From: Clostridiales bacterium UBA1380
GTDB taxonomy: Bacteria; Bacillota; Clostridia; Oscillospirales; CAG-272
NCBI GenBank assembly: GCA_002305445.1
Contig: DBRA01000006.1
Location: forward strand, 1 to 11,483
Reading direction: 5' to 3'
DNA: 11,483 nucleotides
Under the pieces are notes generated by a model that saw only the letters and a program-made list of their open reading frames with translations, did not search any database and was not told the origin of the DNA. Positions 6,949 through 11,483 of this stretch are shown here, piece after piece (position 1 is the first letter of the stretch; each line of letters begins with the position of its first letter). Made by a program: the position numbers and the translations under genes.

Positions 6949-8703
6949 TCAGCCGCAGCGCTCAAGCTCGAGCGCGCGCTTATACTTCGCGTACTTCTCC
7001 TCACCGGCTGCGGCGCGTATCGCCGCATCGTCGTCCGCGGCGACTGTGACGTTGCCGCGCTCGGTGAACTCGCCGCCCTTCGTCTCCCACGTATATTCGA
7101 TTCTGCGCCCCGCGAAGACGTTGCCCTCGATAAGCGCGGACGGCGGTATCTTCGCGTGCCGGTCGGCCTTATAGAACGCGTCGATATCCGCAAGCGCGGG
7201 ATAGCGGCTTATGTACGGCTCGGCTGCTCCGGACACGCCGGGCGCGATGTTGTAGAAGCGCTCGTACATCGTGTTTGTCACCATGTTGCGCCAGACGGGG
7301 TGGTCGCTCTGCCCGCGGCCGTCGATCTCCACGCCCGGCGAGCAGTCGACGCAGAGGTTGCCGCGAACGACGAAGTCGCGACCGCCGCCTAAGAAGAGCG
7401 CGCGGCTGACCTTGTAGAACACGTTGTCCTCCATCAGCGTTCCGGAAAGGCAGTCGTCGTTGTATATGCCCATCGTGCCCATGCCGACGCCGCCGGTCAG
7501 CGCTATCAGGTTGCGCGAGACGACGTTGCCGCGGAAGGTGTAGTCGCGGCCGGAGTAGATGGCGCCCGCGTCGCCGGTCTCGAGCAGCACGCGGTATATC
7601 TCGTTGTCCGTGATCTCCATGTCGTTGCCCCAGTAGAGGACGGCGGTGTGCGGGCAGTCGTGTATCCGGTTGCGCACGGCGAAGTTGCCGACACCGGCGA
7701 GATGCACGGGCGGCGTGTATGTGCGCGACCACTTCGCGACGTTGTATATATCGCAGTTTCTGACGCCGCACCGTCCCGGCGACAGCGTCGCTCTGTCGCC
7801 GCAGGTGATGTCGATGCCGCCGTCGCCGCAGTCGTACACCTCGCAGCCTTCGAACACTACGTCGGTCGAGCCGGTCACGACGGCGGCGCGGCTGCCGATA
7901 TTATGCATCCGCAGACCGGTGAAACGAACATCCGAGCTGTTTTTCACTCTTATTGCGTCTCCCGCGAACGAGTCGAGTTCGAAGTTTTCGACCGTCACGC
8001 CGTTCATGCCGTCGATATCGAACGCCGGAAAATCTGCCGTAGACAGCACGGCTTCTTTGAAAGCGCCGTCATACGGCATAAAGTACAGCGCGTTCTCCGC
8101 GTAGTCGATACAGTAGTCGCCCGGCTCGCGAACCTCCTCGCGCACGTTGAGGAAGTAGAAACGCTGCCCTATCTTGAACTGGTACTGGCCGTAGTCGGGC
8201 GCGTTCATGACAAATCCGCGCTCGGGGTCGAGCTGTGCCACGCGCTCGTAGGTGTTCGCCCAATCCCACGACCAGTAGCCGTGCACCCACAGATCGTCGG
8301 ACTTTGCCCAGCTTTTCGGGCGGTCGTCCTCGTAGAAGAAACCGCCGTCGAGCCGGCCGTTGACGCTGCCCCATTCGTCTGTGCGCGGCGCTCCGTATCC
8401 GGTTATGCGCAGAAACTCTCCGCGGCGCGGGTACTGCGATATGTTGCACGGCACGCCGTCGAGGAACAGCTCCGAATGCGAGCGGCCGTGGGGCCGCGCG
8501 AAGCCGCGGGAGGTCATCGGCAGGGGCTTTATGCCCTGCGCACCGAGATCGGCGCGGTAAACGCCGCCGCCTATGTGCTCGATATGTTCGAGAACGACTC
8601 CGCCGACAAGACGCGTTCCGCGGCCGTCGAGCTTGTCGCCGGAACCCGGGCGAATCGGTTCGCGTAAAAACAGCACTCCGCCGTCAAAGCTGCGTTTTTC
8701 CAT
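6949..8703 (-). CDS. Right-handed parallel beta-helix protein, GH141-like, leaderless
   Basis: A 584-residue protein. The N-terminal part (about 1-225) has an aromatic-rich stretch around W139 (DLWVHGYWSWDWANTYERV) and then GQRFYFLNV with YCIDYAENALYF. I associate this arrangement with beta-helix glycosidases of the GH141 kind. From about 228 to 535 there are many short imperfect coils of the type V-x-x-N/C-x-I/V-x-D/N (for example VTVENFELD, MEITDNEIY, TFRGNVVS), typical of a right-handed parallel beta-helix. The C-terminus is a short charged helix. No signal peptide or membrane segment is present, so a cytoplasmic location is expected, unusual for this fold in polysaccharide breakdown. The start at 8703 has AAGGCGG just upstream. 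The in-frame ATG at 8814 would put the promoter (8762-8790) inside the gene and is rejected. Activity could be glycosidase, lyase or epimerase; GH141 is an inference from remembered family features. Confidence 0.78.
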   Translation of the reverse strand: MEKRSFDGGVLFLREPIRPGSGDKLDGRGTRLVGGVVLEHIEHIGGGVYRADLGAQGIKPLPMTSRGFARPHGRSHSELFLDGVPCNISQYPRRGEFLRITGYGAPRTDEWGSVNGRLDGGFFYEDDRPKSWAKSDDLWVHGYWSWDWANTYERVAQLDPERGFVMNAPDYGQYQFKIGQRFYFLNVREEVREPGDYCIDYAENALYFMPYDGAFKEAVLSTADFPAFDIDGMNGVTVENFELDSFAGDAIRVKNSSDVRFTGLRMHNIGSRAAVVTGSTDVVFEGCEVYDCGDGGIDITCGDRATLSPGRCGVRNCDIYNVAKWSRTYTPPVHLAGVGNFAVRNRIHDCPHTAVLYWGNDMEITDNEIYRVLLETGDAGAIYSGRDYTFRGNVVSRNLIALTGGVGMGTMGIYNDDCLSGTLMEDNVFYKVSRALFLGGGRDFVVRGNLCVDCSPGVEIDGRGQSDHPVWRNMVTNTMYERFYNIAPGVSGAAEPYISRYPALADIDAFYKADRHAKIPPSALIEGNVFAGRRIEYTWETKGGEFTERGNVTVAADDDAAIRAAAGEEKYAKYKRALELERCG

Positions 8704-8761
8704 AAATGCCGCCTTATATATGTATTTTTCGGCTCGGCAGTGTAGCTTTGCCGCTGGATTA

Positions 8762-8790
8762 TTTATACAGCATACGGCGGCGCGTGTCAA
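8762..8790 (-). promoter_or_regulatory. Sigma-A-type promoter for the beta-helix gene
   Basis: On the minus strand: a perfect TTGACA (-35, 8790-8785), a 17-base spacer, then TATAAA (-10, 8767-8762). Transcription would begin near 8755, giving a leader of about 52 bases. The palindrome array starts 15 bases upstream of the -35, the geometry expected for upstream-acting regulation rather than blockage of the -10. Confidence 0.82.
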
Positions 8791-8804
8791 GACACAGCGC
8801 GTAT

Positions 8805-8879
8805 TTATGCACATGTATAATATTGCGGCGTTTTGTTATGCATGTGCATAATATGCGCGGGTTTTATGCACATGCATAA
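8805..8879. promoter_or_regulatory. Array of three 16-bp palindromic operator-like sites
   Basis: Three copies of TTATGCA-NN-TGCATAA: 8805-8820 (TTATGCACATGTATAA, one mismatch in the right arm), 8836-8851 (TTATGCATGTGCATAA, perfect arms) and 8864-8879 (TTATGCACATGCATAA, perfect arms). Centres are 31 and 28 bp apart, near three turns of the DNA helix. Relative to the beta-helix promoter they lie near -58, -89 and -117. The two-fold symmetry and length fit a dimeric helix-turn-helix regulator such as a LacI- or GntR-type sugar regulator. The regulator is not encoded in the window, and its family and its sign of action are inference. Confidence 0.7.
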
Positions 8880-8950
8880 CTTCCGGCATCGCGCGAACGC
8901 GGATGTGCCGGTTTTCCCCGATAAATAAAGCTGTCGCGGGTTTAACACAA

Positions 8951-8983
8951 ATGCCGATATTGCCATCATGGCAATATCGGCAT
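8951..8983. terminator. Perfect 15-bp inverted repeat downstream of valS
   Basis: Arms 8951-8965 and 8969-8983 pair perfectly around a 3-base TCA loop. It lies 41 bases after the valS stop. On the minus strand the stem is followed by TTTGTGTT, a poor U-tract, so it may be a weak terminator or 3'-end stabiliser for valS. Because it sits between operator-like copies three and four, a protein-binding role is a less likely alternative. The other intergenic DNA here (8880-8950, 8984-9003) shows nothing else I can name. Confidence 0.55.
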
Positions 8984-9003
8984 CAGCACGTTACCGGGTT
9001 TTG

Positions 9004-9019
9004 TTATGCAGTTGCATTA
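9004..9019. promoter_or_regulatory. Fourth, degenerate copy of the operator-like palindrome
   Basis: TTATGCAGTTGCATTA has one mismatch in the last bases of the right arm. Thirteen bases including its left flank (GTTTTGTTATGCA, 8998-9010) are identical to the copy at 8830-8842, which suggests duplication or strong constraint. It is five bases from the valS stop codon and 140 bp from the nearest array copy, a distance that would allow DNA looping. Confidence 0.55.
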
Positions 9020-9024
9020 TATCG

Positions 9025-11483
<2,459 letters not shown>

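Noticed and set aside
6898..6957. 11-bp direct repeat CGTCAGCCGCA around the stop codon of the beta-helix gene
   Set aside because: Short, GC-rich and with no other sign of insertion or duplication; it may be chance or a small slippage remnant.
7648..8667. Open frame on the + strand (339 codons) opposite the beta-helix gene
   Set aside because: Val/Arg/Ala-rich shadow without a domain or ribosome site; the opposite strand has a promoter, ribosome site and beta-helix repeats.
8883..8916. Imperfect hairpin (CCGGCA ... TGCCGG) followed by TTTT on the + strand
   Set aside because: The stem is interrupted, and no + strand gene precedes it that would need a terminator.
8805..9019. Possible CRISPR array or mobile-element ends from the repeated palindromes
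   Set aside because: Units are only 16 bp, spacers are 15 and 12 bp and then 124 bp, there are no target-site duplications, and no cas or transposase gene is present. Operator sites explain them better.

Overview
The window reads as part of a Clostridia-type genome (Firmicutes, perhaps a gut or rumen Oscillospiraceae/Christensenellales relative). The evidence is GC-rich genes separated by AT-rich sigma-A-type promoters, strong GGAGG-like ribosome sites, lipobox-type solute-binding lipoproteins with Ser/Thr/Glu-rich linkers, and a clostridial-style valyl-tRNA synthetase. This placement is inference; no rRNA or other marker is present. No mobile element, CRISPR array, tRNA or phage gene was seen.

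Layout. (1) 28-1530 (+): an extracellular solute-binding lipoprotein (SBP1), ending at a bidirectional terminator (1545-1577) shared with the convergent unit. (2) 4915-1635 (-): a two-gene unit with its own promoter (4960-4988). It encodes a second, paralogous solute-binding lipoprotein (SBP2) followed by a cytoplasmic GH31 glycosidase, separated by a strong intercistronic hairpin (3387-3427). (3) 5147-6778 (+): a monocistronic acyl-CoA synthetase-like adenylate-forming enzyme, divergent from SBP2, with a consensus promoter (5069-5097) that fixes its start and a bidirectional terminator (6787-6818). (4) 8703-6949 (-): a leaderless right-handed parallel beta-helix protein, probably a GH141-like glycosidase, with a consensus promoter (8762-8790). 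Upstream of that promoter are three 16-bp palindromes of the form TTATGCA-NN-TGCATAA, and a fourth copy lies at 9004-9019. (5) 11483-9025 (-): valyl-tRNA synthetase (valS), lacking its N-terminus at the window edge, with a perfect 15-bp inverted repeat just downstream.

How it fits together. SBP1 and SBP2 would capture oligosaccharides at the membrane for ABC importers whose permeases are not in the window. GH31 and the beta-helix protein carry no signal peptide, so they would process imported sugars in the cytoplasm. This suggests an accessory glycan-use region placed beside a core gene (valS). The acyl-CoA synthetase has no obvious link to glycans. The most interesting unexplained signal is the palindrome array in front of the beta-helix gene, which looks like the operator set of an unidentified sugar-responsive regulator encoded elsewhere.
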